Of a stretch of DNA of 64,000 nucleotides, positions 12,240-23,660 are shown piece after piece (the stretch's first letter is position 1; each line of letters starts with the position of its first letter). Where the stretch lies: assembly GCA_963669155.1 (NCBI GenBank), contig OZ022588.1, positions 7,340,679 through 7,404,678 of the forward strand, in the 5' to 3' direction. This DNA comes from Arbacia lixula. Taxonomy: Eukaryota; Echinodermata; Echinoidea; Arbacioida; Arbaciidae. The translations under genes were made by a program, and so were the position numbers. Below the pieces are notes generated by a model that worked only from the letters and a program-made list of their open reading frames with translations, was not told the origin of the DNA and searched no databases.

Positions 12240-12760
12240 TTTATATAGGACATATGTGGAGTTACCCCGGTGTTCCTCTGTGGGGAAAGTCCACCCTTCA
12301 ATTACCTCTCCTTAAGGAGAGATGTAGCGTTGATTAGTTGAGCTACCTCTGCGCGTTCTCTTCAAATCGTTCCAAAGCCCATCCGTTAATTCATCGTGAC
12401 CTTGATTTTAGGCAAGATTTAGAGTTGATTTGTTGCGCTAGCTCAGCGGGCTCTCATCTCTCCCTTACCATTTTGTCAAGTTTCGCAAAAGTCCATCCTA
12501 TAATGGCATCTCTGGTAGGAGAGATTTCTTGTTCATTTGTCAAGCTGGCTGCGCGGATTAATTATCTCCCTCTCTCATCCTTCGTTAATTCGTGGCAAAG
12601 TCCATTCTACAGTCTATAGTGACCACTCCTTTAGGACGATTTAGCCTAGTGTTCATTTGTTGAGCACCGCGAGTTCTCGACACTCTCCCTCACTCATTCT
12701 ACTTTAATTCGGCCTGCTTTGGCACTTCCTACAGTAGCGTCCCCTCCGACGACGGAATAC
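12240..12760. repeat. Degenerate tandem repeat, about 115-120 bp period
   Basis: About four diverged copies share the words caaagtccat, ttcatttgttgagc and tctctccct at similar spacing. The open frame through them is not conserved between copies, so it is treated as non-coding. Confidence 0.5.
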
Positions 12761-12806
12761 TTATGGAATTCTCGCTTTCCTTCATACATTAATGAATCAT
12801 AATGAA

Positions 12807-13093
12807 TTATGATTCCCCAAGATGTAAATTACTGCTGAGTTTCTCTAACTGGAACGTGCGGCAGAGCTGCAGTGTCAGCTTGCCCATAAAGCCGTAGGTG
12901 CTCTCCTCCTACTCGTCACTGTGCTTCGCAAAGTGGGGAGCTCTGCAACACTTGACGTCAAGGTCGCTCTCCACATGCTTGCGCCACTGCTCGACCACTC
13001 GTCGTTTTCCTTGGCCGTGGCGATCGGGTCATGGTGAGAGAAGAGGTTCAGGGCGGACGCCTTGACCGGGCGGCCAGTAAAGATCCCATTCAC
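12807..13093 (-). pseudogene. TMEM53/DUF829-like gene, last exon (disrupted)
   Basis: After an acceptor (tccttcag, exon from 13093) the frame reads VNGIFTGRPVKASALNLF and then SHHDPIATAKENDEW, resembling the C-terminal alpha/beta-hydrolase-like part of TMEM53/DUF829 proteins, where a conserved D in a YS/SHHD-type block precedes the final strand. A one-base shift is needed near 13000. The next frame then gives VEQWRKHVESD and RAPHFAKHSDE, the expected His-containing block, but it meets an in-frame TAG at 12907-12909. With that TAG ignored, the frame stays open to a TAA at 12807-12809. Two breaks in one exon point to a pseudogene, although assembly errors are possible. Confidence 0.45.
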
Positions 13094-13504
13094 CTGAAGG
13101 ACAATGCAGAACAATGGGACCGTTAATAAACTCTGCTTTGTTTCTTTGGAAATTCTTATGGAATTCTCGCTTTCCTTCATACATGAATCATTATGAATTA
13201 TGATTCCTCAATATGTAAATTACTGCTGAGTATATGCCTTGTAAAATGTTAGAAATATGTGGCTTGTTTGAGACCGAGTCTCTGCGAGACTAGACGGGTC
13301 TCCGAGAAGTCATCATGAATTCGAATGCGTTTGATTTTTTTCAAGTCTCCTGTAAGTCTCTGTAACTTATCTATGCTGTCCTTGCGACATCTCCACCAAT
13401 GAGACGGACCTTTAACTCTTACATTACCATTCCCTGAAAACCACATTGGCTTACTACACATCTTCACGCCAATGCTCACGGGAGAGTTCACCCTTCAAGC
13501 TCAC
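13094..13504 (-). other. Intron of the TMEM53-like pseudogene, with a duplicated 80-bp block
   Basis: Bounded by gtgagc and ttcag. Bases 13150-13235 repeat 12759-12842 (tggaattctcgctttccttc onward) at high identity, so the last exon is flanked by a direct duplication. Confidence 0.5.
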
Positions 13505-13916
13505 CTTGAAGATGCTATCCATGGTGTAATTGTTGGTCAGCCAATAGTAGGTCTCTGCAACCCTCTTGATGACAAACTGCGTAAAGGAGTTGTTGGCGGC
13601 CTGCGAGTAGATACCCTCGTAGTTATCCCTGGAGAGAATACAACTGTACAGGATCTGATCAACGATGCGGTAACGCACCGATGCATAGGCCAAACGGCTA
13701 CTCCGCTCCGCAGACGCGCGCTTCTTCTCCCTCTGATGCGTCCATCAGGTCGAGCATCTCGGCGTACACGTGGCTGCTGACGGAGTAGGCATGGACCAGA
13801 AGAGGGCGTGTGTCGCCGTCCGTGACATAATCCAGGATCTCCCGCGCGATCTCCTTGGCGTTGGCGGGCCAGGCGATGTCGATGGGTCGCGTCTTGACCA
13901 CCAGTACATCGAATCT
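13505..13916 (-). pseudogene. TMEM53/DUF829-like gene, internal exon (frameshifted)
   Basis: An acceptor at ttctag|A starts FDVLVVKTRPIDIAWPANA, followed by RPLLVHAYSVSSHVYAEML. This matches the DUF829 pattern of a hydrophobic strand, then a nucleophile-elbow-like SxS turn and an amphipathic helix. Family members usually have GxSxGG-like residues; here the turn is AYSVSS. Near 13695 the frame shifts by one base and continues as LAYASVRYRIVDQILYSC to a donor at AAG|gtgagc (exon end 13505). The phase-0 junction fits the exon at 13093. Bases are GC-rich relative to the surroundings. Upstream exons with the N-terminal part were not found. Confidence 0.5.
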
Positions 13917-14059
13917 AGAACTAAAAAAAATTATACAACATTGAAACATGTATTATATCAACATATGACTTAACATAGGAACATATAAATAGCGACTGAT
14001 CGGCAATAGCGACGATTAATAAAAAGCGGCACAACATGAGCATTGCAGAGATATAAGTA

Positions 14060-14095
14060 TAAACAATGATTGATTGATTGATTGATTGATAAGAA
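14060..14095. repeat. (TTGA)n microsatellite
   Basis: Tandem attg/ttga repeats. Confidence 0.85.
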
Positions 14096-14439
14096 ATTAA
14101 CGACACTACTAACACTTGAGTGTCATATAAGTGTCGAACAGTTCATCTAAAAAGATTATACAATTCAAGTTTCCCCAATGTGATTTACAGAATTTGAGCA
14201 GGATTATAAATCAGAAAAAAGTCAATATGTTAACTACTTCCGCGGGATAACTTCCCTACTCTTTATGAAAAAAAAAGCAGGTTCTTTAACGTGCTAATGG
14301 TGTGACTCTCCTTTACACGGGACCGACGATTTAAAGTCTCCTCCGAAAGACTAGGCAATTGGAATAAAATACCTTGCCAAAGGGTATACCTGTTGTGATT
14401 GGGATACTATCAGTTTCCCACTTAAAATCTAGTGTAAAG

Positions 14440-14735
14440 ATTGATCTTCTTTAGAAAGTTTATAACACATAATCGCGAAATATCTCTAAATAATGTCTTG
14501 CGGTCAGGACAATCAAAAAGTTAATACGAATATTTGCAAGTTCAACACATTCAAGGAGAATGTGTTTAATTGTTAGTGTATAATTACATGATATGCATTG
14601 AGGTGGATTTTCTACTGCAAATAAGTATGCATGAGTCAAATGAGAATGCCCAATACGAGCACGGGTGTCAAGTATAAACAATGCAGAAAAAGGTTTACCC
14701 GTAAATGCCTCAGTGGCTTGGTAAAATGGGTACAC
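14440..14735 (-). mobile_element. LINE fragment, RNase H / C-terminal region
   Basis: The minus-strand frame has TRARIGHSHLTHAYLF, PPQCISC and LTIKHILLECVEL. This is the arrangement typical of the region after RNase H in jockey-like and related LINE polyproteins (RxGHTxLTHxxLL, PPxCxxCxxxLTVxHxLxxC). It is an isolated scrap with no RT alongside. Confidence 0.65.
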
Positions 14736-15177
14736 CTCTGTTAAACGAGCATGCAGATAAATAAAATAATTACACCGGAGAGCTAAAGCTGTTAACTTAT
14801 TTTATGCTATGTTGCGCCAGGTAAAGAGTATTTAAAGAGGAGGAATGCTGTTTGTCACATTATGGGGTTCTTCACAAATAAAATAACGAATACAAATCGG
14901 AACTAATGTTTATGTAGTTTCAAAATGAAACTTTAATTATAAGAAATGCATAAAATATTCAGATTATAATGAAACGCAATAACATACACATAGCAATTGA
15001 ATTGAACAGTGAAATGTTGCCTCAATACAATTATCTTTAAATAGGAATGAGGATGGATAAACAATCAAATATTTTCCGATTGACTCTGTCTACTAGTCAT
15101 ATATATATCAAAAGTAATGAATGAAATCATGGGTTTACATCAAACTATCTTCGGTACAGATATCAAAACCTGCATAA
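14736..15177. other. No gene recognised
   Basis: AT-rich sequence without supported features. Confidence 0.5.
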
Positions 15178-15416
15178 TTATGGCCGGTTGATAATGTTCA
15201 GCGCAGTGTGCAGCGTCAATACAAACCGGTTGCCTTGACGACGCGATCGCGATAACGTTGATTTTTGAAGCGCGAGTTCATCAAAAGACCCGCTGTCGAG
15301 GTTACACGTTAGGACGTCGATGCCCGAGCTGAGGTGGTTGTAGTTGCGATCCTCGATGCTCGGCGACGTCGATGAGGGAGACCAGGAAACCGAACAGTCA
15401 CCGCCCGGTCTGGGTG
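15178..15416 (-). CDS. Possible terminal exon of an unknown minus-strand gene
   Basis: I do not recognise this protein. On the minus strand a plausible acceptor (gcccttgcacccag, exon from 15416) opens a GC-rich frame of about 79 codons that includes SPSIEDRNYNHLSSGIDVL and LDSGSFDELALQKS and stops with TAA at 15178-15180. Base composition differs sharply from the AT-rich flanks, which supports coding or a former exon. It lies upstream of the TMEM53-like exons on the same strand but does not resemble the missing part of that family. No homolog is claimed. Confidence 0.3.
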
Positions 15417-16144
15417 CAAGGGCACGTGATGGTTGAACCCTTGATTACGGCTGAAATATAGTTACACCGCATCATAAATATATATTCAACCCAAGTATAA
15501 CTTGTACGCTTTAACTTTAAATCTTGTAAAGCACACGACATCTTAAAATGACAATAATCACACCATTTGGTTTACCAAATAGACTTCGCAAAAAAAAAAA
15601 ACAGCAACCGGATATCTCCTCGATATCTCCAATTAGCAAAGCCATTGTCCAGTGCTAGAATGATTCATACCTCTGCTATGTACAATACTTCCATTTAACC
15701 AGCAACCATTACTTATGACCGCTTGTTAAAACAAAGTTGCATAAACGATTGGTTATCAAAACATATAGCCACGCTAAAGTAGTTTTCATTTTCATCCCAA
15801 TATAAATATATGCAGTAAATACACGGTGGTACCAATCAATGAGAAATACCCAACAATATAGGCTTCCTCAAAGTTCGACATGGCTGACATAAAATGGCCG
15901 ACTTTTATTACTTGCCAAAAGAGGGGGTTTATGACATTTGACTACTAATTAAACACATTTCAGTTTTTGCTGAAAAATACATACGTTCAGTTTCCGAACT
16001 AGAAGAAATCATTCAATTTGAAATTTTCGTGTCAGAAATTGTTTGCATTTAAAATGTTCACTTTAGTTGAAAGCACTGATTTTTAGAAAGCCAAACTTCA
16101 ATGAAATGAAATGAAAATCAGTGAAAGACTTGCCTATACAGAAA
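15417..16144. other. No gene recognised
   Basis: AT-rich sequence with no supported exon. Confidence 0.5.
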
Positions 16145-16432
16145 TTAAACAGTTGTAGAAACCCCCCGCAGACTGGCATGTTTCAGACTTACAGTTATTT
16201 TGAAGAAATGAAGACCCTGTTGCCTGCCTCCCGGAGGAATTTGTGTCCACACGACGGCCGTCTGCACTTCCCGCTCATGACAGCAGAAACAGTGGCAGCT
16301 AGAGTTGGGGCGGATACACTCACTCTCATGCAGCAAGTCACCAGACTTCCCCGACTCTCTCCCGCACATAGGACTCCTCCCCGTGGGTGACAAAACAGTT
16401 CTTTTGTCAATCACGACAAAATAGCTTCTCAC
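16145..16432. other. GC-rich block with overlapping open frames, unassigned
   Basis: Bases 16200-16400 are GC-rich and open in two minus-strand frames and one plus-strand frame. No motif is recognised and no convincing splice-site pair was found. It could be a decayed exon related to the exon-like blocks at 13-15 kb. Confidence 0.25.
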
Positions 16433-17099
16433 ACCACTCCCTCAAACTCATGTACTCTCGGACCCTAGTTCCATCATACCAAAACAAAATCTACCAATCA
16501 TGTTCTCCCATATGTGCTCACGTCACTTACTATAACATAATACCCTTAGGGCAAAATCAAGCAAACCGAAAAAACGCGGGTAACAATAAATTAGGCAGGG
16601 CTCTTAGCTGCGAAAAGGATAGACAAAAGAATTAAGAATGCGATGCATCCAGCGCGCCACAGAGCCTAGGTTACCTGTATTATAAAACATATGGTATAAG
16701 GGCTTTTAGAAGATGAGTCGAATTAACTCGGCCATGTGGTGTTTAAAGCTATTACAAAAGAAACACATTACTGAGCAACGTGGCTTCCATTGCCAGTCAG
16801 TTAACCTTTGTAATTTGGCTTACATTTTATTTTGACACTGTTTACACGTTGATTTTAAAAGAATTACGAAACTAAGCATTTTTAATGTGGGCTGGTAATG
16901 AATTCTAGGTTACTGGACCTAAACAACGGGCTGATTTGGAAAGAGTATTTTGTATTTAACTTTCCACATGTGGAATTTAACAGGTTGAAGAGTATTATAC
17001 TGATGAATTTCAGCATTCAATGTTGTTATATCATGACTTTATTCAAGTTCAAGAGTGGCAGACATACATACATAGACCAGGTCCACCGTTTCGTGCCAA
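16433..17099. other. No gene recognised
   Basis: AT-rich sequence without supported features. Confidence 0.5.
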
Positions 17100-17652
17100 A
17101 CAGATGGCAGGTCAAAATGATTACAACGGTCACAAATGAAAACTATTACAAACATGCAGTGTCACAACACAAGGAATAAATACGTGTACTTAAATACATT
17201 CATCATATCAAAATAATCCTAAGTATCTTACATTAATTACGAGAGATAATACTCAATTTATCATCGTTATCTATTAAAAAAAAAGGAGAGGGGAATTAAC
17301 AAGTTACTAATCGCTAAATGACTTTAAATGTAAATGTTATCTGACGGATGATTATGGATCTAAGTGTCGTACAAACATATTGCTGGTCAAAATTATTACA
17401 ACGGTTACAAAGGAAAACTATTACAAACATGCAGTATCACAACTTAAAGAGTAAATACGTGTACGTACATACGTTAATCATATCAACTTTGATCCTCAGC
17501 ATCTTATATTAATTACGAGAGATATTACACAATTTATCATCGTTATCTATTAAAAAAAAAGAAGAAGAGGGGACCTAACAAATTACTAATCGCTAAATGA
17601 TTTTAAATGTAAATATCATCTTATAGATGATTATGGGTCTAAGTGTCGTACC
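17100..17652 (-). repeat. Tandem duplication, about 276-bp unit, probably LINE 3' UTR
   Basis: The words ggtcaaaatgattacaacgg, tttatcatcgttatctatta and attactaatcgctaaatga occur twice at a spacing of about 276 bp. The block abuts the endonuclease end of the R2-group LINE that starts at about 17660, on the side where its 3' UTR should be. Confidence 0.6.
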
Positions 17653-17659
17653 TCCCCCC

Positions 17660-20495
17660 AACCTCGCTCTTTTCTGGCATAGAATATTGAAAATGAGGAG
17701 AGTATGGCAAGTTTGGAAAGAGTTTTAAAGAATTCGGTTGGATGGATTTTTGAGCTTGTTGTTTTTAGAATTTGTTTTATGCGGTGTTTATTGTTCCGGT
17801 CTACTAAGCCCCTTGCCCCGACTTCTATTGCGTAAAAAGATACGGTATACCCCTTTCCTTTATGTCCCTCCGTATTAAGCTATATTTTTCTACTTTTCTG
17901 TGATGTGCAGCCTCAAGGTTAGTTTCAAATGGAACAGTTAACTCTACAATTATGACCTCCTTTTCTTCTTCCCTTAGAATGACTAAATCTGGGCGCAGAC
18001 TTGTTGTGAGAATGTGAGGAGGTATGGTGCCCCCGGCGATTGAATGCCCTTCTAAGTCAGTGTAAATGTTCCCGTTAGGCAGATTTTCGAGGAATATTTA
18101 GTGCATGTACCTCAGAATATTATTATGTCGCCACTCATACCTATCTAAGAAGACTGGGCAATGCGAGAGTATATGATGGAGAGTGCCTGTGGTACCAGGG
18201 CAGAATTTACATTTATCACTTAAAGGTTATCAGACCCGGCGCTCAAGAGGGCGTTATTCCATGTAAGCGCATGAGCGGACAGTACGTGTTGTCCAATGAC
18301 GGCAATGTTATTCGATAATTTCACCGGTTACGCAAATGCCATGTTCCGAATGCCCGAAGAATGTCGATTCTCAATCTAGGTATGCCGAAATACAGTTCGG
18401 CTCATGATTCGGCGGCTGTTCCCTGCTGGCTCCGCCCACTTGCATACGGTACTTCCAGCTAGCACTCACGTACGTAGACTAGTACTAGTAGTAGTACTAC
18501 GGTATCAACAACAACATGAGCATCAACGTCTAGCGAAACAAGTACACTCTTCTTACTTTGAATCTTAGTCTTACCCTCGAACTTAGTAACTTACGTACAT
18601 GTACATTACGCCGTTTACGGTATGCACAAACGTGTACTGGCATAGCTCGCTCGGCTAGCGCTCACAACGTACGTGAAAGGGCAAGCAACGCATATCCGCA
18701 ATCTACCAGTTTGATTGACAGCGTTACTCGTCAAACTTCGGAACTAAGATGGCGATGATTGTGACGTCATCCAACAGCGCCCTCTTGAGCTCCGGGTCGA
18801 AATGCCTTTAAGCGTTTACCCCAGGTGTGCAGGTTTGTATATGAGGGTAAGGAGTCTATGCACGCATTAACGATAAAACTTAGGACTCGTCTTGGAAGAT
18901 TGTACATAATCGATTTCCAAGTTAGGTTCTCGTTTTCCAATAACAGTAATGAGGCAAATTTTCCCTGAACCAAGAGAGGAGCTATTCTCTCAGACCAATA
19001 TTTAACTGCATCTTCCTCTATTACATGTTTAACAGTTTTCTTTACAGTGTGCCATGGACTTGTCTGAACATTGACCGAGTTCTCAACTTTACAATGGGTT
19101 GCGTTACATTGCACGACGGTTGACTGTTTACGTGACCATTGTGATTCTCTTTCAATAGCAGAGTCAATCGCTTGATTAACTACTTTATCAGCTTTAGCCC
19201 TCGATCTGCTAAAAGCGAGAGATTGGGATTGGCGGTAAATATCAGATAGTCTAGGGATATTGAGACCTTGGGGTAGGTGGACCATAGCGACGTTGGCGCC
19301 GTGAGAATGGACGCCTAACCATTTTTTCAGGTATTTATCGGTTACTACGTCAAGTTTATCTAAGTGGGTCTTTTGTAGTGTATGAGCTGTAAGCAAAAAC
19401 CGGATAGAATTGAGGAGGTATCGTGATTAGATGGCCACCTTAAACTCGGGCCGCACAAGTAATTCATCTATTCTTTGAAGCTTGACACAGATTTCATTTT
19501 GGACGAAATCGCATACTTCGGCTAGTTTGCCACTGAAGCAAATAAGCGAACCTAAGAATTTGTGAGGTTTTTCTTTGATTGAACGGATACTGTCAGTACC
19601 AATTGAATACTTAATATCTTTCGGGACACCTCCGCAGATAGAAAGACTGCAGCATTTGGAAGGCTTTAATTTGAGTCCCATCGATGATGTGTATGAGTGC
19701 AACTGATCGATTATCTTTTGGTGTTGCACTTTGTTATTCGTTATCAAATTAAAATCATCCGCATACGGCGTTGTTATGATTCTGGTACCATTCAAGTACC
19801 ATTCCTAGACTATCTTTCAATTGGCCGAGATATTCAATGAGAGGGTTAAAACAAGTCAAGAAAATGATGGGTGAGAGGGGATCCCCCTGAAACACTCCCT
19901 TTTTAAACATGAATGGTTCGGACGACCATTTGTTACCTTTTACACTACCTTGTAATCTACTGTACAAGTTTTCAATATACACAGTCAGATTGTTGGGCAC
20001 ATGAAATCGGCGTAGGGAATGGGAGATTAACTCATGGCTTACGCTCCCAAAAGCATCAGCTAAATCAAAGAACGTTACATGCACAGTGCGTTTCTTGGCT
20101 TTACTATGTGACATTATTTCATGTAAGACTTGATTATGCTCAACACAACCGTTAATTCCGTTGATAAAAGCCTTCTGCACACTACGATCAATGAAATCAT
20201 TTGTAGTCAAGTAGTCAACTAGGCGATTTGCAAGTACTTGATGGAAAACTTTACTTACACAAGAAGTTAACGAAATCATTCTGAAATTTTCTGGTGCATT
20301 TGTATCTTCGCCCTTGTGTATGAGCGTTACTTGGCAACGGGACCAGCTCTCAGGGGGGTCATGTGTTTCGAGAAGGAGTTGGGAGAATAGGGTGGCCAAA
20401 AAATGGTGAACACAAGGGGTATTTTTTAACAAACCATACATAAGGCCATCTGGCCCGGGGGCGGAAGAGGCCTTCTTGTGCATGTGCATGAGATA
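17660..20495 (-). mobile_element. R2-group non-LTR retrotransposon, 5'-truncated, interrupted
   Basis: Reading on the minus strand: an RT core beginning ASSAPGPDGLMYGLLKNTP, then FFDLADAFGS and GVFQGDPLSP; the catalytic YADD; the post-RT LDKLDVVTDKYLKKWLGV block; a CCHC knuckle (CKFC...HHILSHC, about 18150-18215); and a restriction-like endonuclease (LRPDLVILREEE, then VELTVPFE, about 17930-18010). There is one frameshift near 19780 and another break near 19420. The N-terminal DNA-binding region is missing, since the element starts abruptly at about 20495. A 584-bp transposon (18224-18807) is inserted between RT and endonuclease. Related to the fragment at 9219-10617. Confidence 0.8.
18224..18807. 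mobile_element. TTAA-flanked non-autonomous DNA transposon (piggyBac-like), 584 bp
   Basis: The ends are inverted repeats: left aggttatcagacccggcgct and right, read inward on the other strand, aggcatttcgacccggagct, both continuing caagagggcg. Exact TTAA tetranucleotides flank it at 18220-18223 and 18808-18811, as expected for piggyBac-type insertion. Removing the element with one TTAA leaves the surrounding LINE reading frame continuous across the gap into the CCHC motif, which independently fixes both boundaries. No transposase is encoded. Confidence 0.85.
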
Positions 20496-20499
20496 TTAG

Positions 20500-21880
20500 A
20501 TTTGAAAAGTATCTACGCATTAAACGGGCAATTTGCATCGTATTTATATAAAAAAAACATTAAGTAACGTTCGAACAGGGGTAACGAAGATTCCAGGTAA
20601 TGAGAACTGGCACATAATACGGAGGATTCTGTTCTGTATAAACGATGAAGTCTGGCTAATTTAGAAGAATGCCACGAACCCCATAACGCATTGCAATTAG
20701 CGATGTGAGGCACTATGAATGCATTGTACATCATTAACAAGAATTTACGTGGAATAGTGAGTTTCAGATTATTCATGATACCAATGTTACGTGATATTTT
20801 TCCGCAAACAAAATTCATATGTAAATCCCAACATAAATACATATCTACAGGCACTCCAAGATATGAAACCACAGAACATTGCCTAATTCTAATGTTGTTG
20901 ATGTATAAGGGATCATCATTTTAACAAGTATTTAGGTCTTGCCTATGTCTGAAAACAACAAATGGAGTTTTTACAATGTTTAGAGATAATCTATTGCACA
21001 ATAGCTAATTGTGAACATGCATTAAATATGAACTTTCACTTTATTGATCAAAATGTAAATGCTTTCCTCAGAGGCAATTAAAGCAGTGTCGACTGCAAAA
21101 AGAACGTAGTCACAAGGATGTGGGAAATTTATTATATCATTGATATATATTAGAAACAATAAAGGACCAAGTAGTGAACCCTGCGGTACACCAGGTGTAA
21201 GAAACATGAAATCAGAAGTATGTGAGTTATACATAGTGTATTATTTCCTGTCAGCTAGATAGCCTTGAAACCAAAGAAGTGGTATGCCCCAAATCCCGTA
21301 ATAACGCAATTTTGCTAATAGTATTGTATGCGACAGGGTATCAAATGCTAAATTGATGAATCCATAAAAATAGCTATTGCATGCTTATTCAGACTCAATT
21401 CAGGATTTTATCATAAAGATTGATTAAAGCAAATTCGGCAGAGCAATTCGTTCTAAACCCGTATTGGTTGGAACAAAGGAGATATTACACACCATGAAAT
21501 TGTAGATACGATTGTAAACAACTCTCTCGAGTACCTTGGAAAATAATGGAAGGATAGAAGTGGGTCTATATTTGCTACAATCTGAAGTGAGGTCTTTCTT
21601 GAATATGGGTACAACTTTTGAGATTTTCATTTTGGAGGGGAATTCACCAGTTTGTATTGACAGATTGCATATGTGTGCCAAAGGTCTGCGAATAAAGTAT
21701 GTACAAGGTTTTGCAATATCAACAGATATGTTGTCATATCCGAGACTTTTACCGTTACGAAAACTTTTGATTATTTGAATTACTTCTGGTTCTGTGATAG
21801 GCTTAAGATATAAAGAAATATAAAGAAAAAGAAAAAGAATTCCTAAAGAACTAGTATCATTAAAGGCGTTAGTCAATATA
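20500..21880 (-). mobile_element. CR1/jockey-type LINE reverse transcriptase remnant
   Basis: Minus-strand pieces in order are: KPITEPEVIQIIKSFRNGKS and VVPIFKKD...YRPTSILPLFSKVLE (21424-21876); then TPGVPQGSLLGPLLFLIYIN and a YADD-position reading FAVDT (21022-21234); then the post-RT VSYLGVPVDMYLCWDLHM and MYNAFIVPHIANCNALWGS (20513-20872). Several stops and frameshifts separate them, and the catalytic motif is altered. It joins the R2-group element directly at about 20495. Confidence 0.75.
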
Positions 21881-22399
21881 TATTATCAATCAAGTTGCAC
21901 AATCTTTTGTTACATGAGTTCGAAGAGGCTTCGTCCTGGAGTTGGTTATCGTCGGTTTTCAGCTCGAGGTTGTCGGAGATGACGGTGGTGTTGAATATAC
22001 CGGTATATTATGTTCCAGTGGTATTGCATATGTCGTTCTCATTGGCAGATATCGTTCCAACTGACCAAGTATCGTTTTCGCGTAAACTTTCGGGCGATCG
22101 GAAATAATCGCTAACTTATTTATGGCTTGAGAGAACGAGACACTTCCCCATAGATAAGCACAGGAATCGCACACCGCTAGCGAGCAAGTTTCCACATGTT
22201 AATATGTAATTGAAGTAAGCAGCCATTTTTAATGCGCTATTACTTTTAACACCACCTCCACATCTTCGAATCACTGACAGCCTTTTAGTATCAATTGTAC
22301 ATAGAGATGCTGTACTAGAGTCGATATAGCCTTTGACAAGGCACTGTGGGTGTGGGTTGTCCCTCAGTTGTATCAGCAGTTGTATCCACGGAACTATCC
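21881..22399. other. No gene recognised
   Basis: Short open frames only, possibly more decayed LINE sequence. No motif was identified. Confidence 0.4.
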
Positions 22400-22522
22400 A
22401 GTGCGCCGAAATATGCCTACACTCCTGGCGCTCCGAAAGATCTTCCGTTCACCCCTCGCCTGTCACTGGGGTTAGCGCGGTTAGTCTCGTTCCAGGCGCT
22501 AGTGGGGTATTGCGCTGACGGT
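22400..22522. repeat. Dispersed repeat, copy 2 (first copy at 2956)
   Basis: Near-identical to 2956-3078, from gtgcgccgaaatatgcc to gtattgcgctgacgg, with a few substitutions and a short indel near 22442. Confidence 0.75.
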
Positions 22523-22635
22523 GGAAATCATTAAACCTTGAGGCCTTGATCAAAGGCTACTTTGAATATTAATAGAGCATGCACTCGGCCTTTCATGTTT
22601 ATACAGGTGTGGACGTACTAGTGGGGTGGTTAAGC

Positions 22636-23660
22636 GACAAATATGAGATGAATTGTGCACTTTTGTCTACAAGCACCAAATTTGGTACACATGTTTAAAA
22701 TCACATTTAGAACAATATAGAGGCATCTCAAAATATTTTCAAAAAGAAAAAACCTTGATAGGAATCCTCCTTTGGTAATAGAGACCTTACCTTGTTAAAA
22801 TGTGTGGTCATAAGTGGCAAGGGGGCCGGAAGATAACCCAAACGCCCCCTCAGGCATTTTCTCTTATTTTGGGACATTTTCTCAAGAATGAATAACTGGA
22901 TTTTAACCAAACTTGATAGGAATCATCCTGAGGTAATAGGGATCGTTATTTGTTAAACTTGGGGTGCACAAGCGGCAAGGGGTTGGCCAGGGAAGGGGGA
23001 TAGCCCCCAAAACGCCCCAGGGGGAAACTTTCTTTTATATTTTTAATACTTTTTCTCAAGAATTAATAACTGGAACCTTCGTTAGGTACTAGGAACCTTA
23101 AGTTGTTAAAATGGGGGTACATAAATGGCAAGGACCTGGGAGGGGGTATCCCCCCACACACACAAAAAAAAAATGCCCCATTGGGCAACTTCCCCTTATT
23201 CTTGACTTTTTCAGAAGATTGAACAACGGGATTTTAATCAAACATGATAAGAACCATCAGTAGGTATTAGGACCTTAAGTTCTTCACCTGGTGGTAAACA
23301 AGTGGCAAGGGGCGGAGGGGGGGGGGGAGGCCCCCCCCCCCATTTTTCTTTGACAATGGGAAATATTTGGTACAAATGGGGAATCCATCTGACATTAACT
23401 AGCTACAGCACATCCCCTCCCCCACCACATCTGAAATGCTCCTTGCGGTTCAACATTTTAAGAAAAAAAGGAATGTTTTCTCGAATGTATCCAAACTGTA
23501 CTCATCTGATGAGGAGACAAGGAGGATCCAAGATGGCGTCCAAAATGGCTGCTAAAGCCATGTATTTAGCTTTATACTGTTCTATTTTTACGTACAAGCA
23601 CTAAATTTGGTACATAGGTTAATGATTATGAACTCAACAAAAATTAGATATAGAGGCACT
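22636..23660. repeat. Degenerate tandem repeat, about 160-bp period, with repeated flanks
   Basis: About four diverged units between 22735 and 23345 share cttgataggaatc-like, gttaaaatg, ggcaagggg and ctcaagaat words. The block is bracketed by direct repeats: caagcaccaaatttggtac at about 22670 and caagcactaaatttggtac at about 23596, each followed by a similar tail. Non-coding. Confidence 0.55.
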
